64,000 bases of DNA. Origin: Vibrio proteolyticus NBRC 13287. GTDB lineage: Bacteria; Pseudomonadota; Gammaproteobacteria; Enterobacterales; Vibrionaceae. Location of the stretch: positions 1 through 64,000 of the forward strand of contig NZ_BATJ01000007.1 of NCBI RefSeq assembly GCF_000467125.1, given 5' to 3'. Position 1 is the stretch's first letter. Each line of letters starts with the position of its first letter. Positions 63,930-64,000 of this stretch are shown here, piece after piece. The translations under genes were made by a program, and so were the position numbers. Under the pieces are notes generated by a model. That model ran no database searches. It was not told where the DNA came from and was given only the letters and a program-made list of their open reading frames with translations.

Positions 63930-64000
63930 AGTGTCAGTGTGGGTACCAATCTTCTCTTCGTGAGATTATTGAGGAAGCTCCATGCCTCGAATGGTCTGTT
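63930..64000. other. Window edge, no feature seen
   Basis: The last 71 bases hold the upstream region of the small membrane protein gene and no recognisable gene start. Confidence 0.4.

Noticed and set aside
1..64000. CRISPR arrays, insertion sequences, prophage, tRNA or rRNA genes
   Set aside because: No regularly spaced direct repeats, transposase or integrase-like proteins, or RNA gene signatures were found on reading through both strands.

Overview
The window reads as part of a Vibrionaceae genome, probably Vibrio and possibly the second chromosome. This is inferred from a VpsL/M/N/O-like exopolysaccharide locus, a VpsT/CsgD-type regulator, a large NtrC/sigma-54-controlled nitrate assimilation locus, a TAXI-type TRAP system with a DctB/DctD-like pair, and the general base composition and codon style. 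No rRNA, tRNA, insertion sequence, integrase or CRISPR array was seen. Gene density is high and most genes lie in compact operons.

Layout. (1) 1-1458: a TatA/E-like protein and the ribosome-assembly GTPase RbgA/YlqF, tail to tail over a shared terminator. (2) 1459-5883: a long AT-rich non-coding stretch, then two tandem paralogues of unknown function, only the second with a signal peptide. (3) 5871-14239: a LysR regulator divergent from a six-gene set (RidA-like, aldehyde dehydrogenase, M19 dipeptidase-like protein with altered metal ligands, BCCT transporter, a 579-residue unknown and a DUF3726-like protein). It looks like uptake and breakdown of a quaternary-ammonium or amino compound. (4) 14345-15613: a DEAD-box helicase whose basic tail lies behind an in-frame stop. 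(5) 15705-24013: a two-component pair, a sigma-54 promoter with palindromic activator sites, a TAXI-TRAP transporter and L-2-hydroxyglutarate oxidase. (6) 24139-29435: a membrane di-iron hydroxylase, a CsgD/VpsT-like regulator and a Fap-like functional-amyloid locus (two small secreted fibre-like proteins, a C39 peptidase, an accessory protein and an outer-membrane barrel). (7) 29621-32707: a chemoreceptor, a HAD phosphatase and a cupin. (8) 32708-44437: nitrate/nitrite assimilation (nasA, cobA, ybiB-like, nasT, nrtABC, nirBD). Both transcription units have an NtrC-like site, a sigma-54 promoter, ANTAR-type hairpins and an intrinsic terminator in the leader. (9) 44477-50721: a fatty acid desaturase with FabR/DesT-like boxes, a GNAT acetyltransferase and an RND efflux pair. 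(10) 50961-63588: an eleven-gene Wzx/Wzy-type exopolysaccharide operon with a kinase-dead Wzc and a short Wza lacking the outer-membrane part. (11) 63648-63902: a small PQ-loop-like membrane protein.

The clearest logic is regulatory. Nitrogen limitation (NtrC, sigma-54) would start transcription of the nas and nrt units, and the ANTAR protein NasT, encoded between them, would let polymerase pass the leader terminators. The surface loci (Fap-like fibres, exopolysaccharide, CsgD-like regulator) point to biofilm or attachment biology. Gene functions are assigned from remembered family features, not from database searches.
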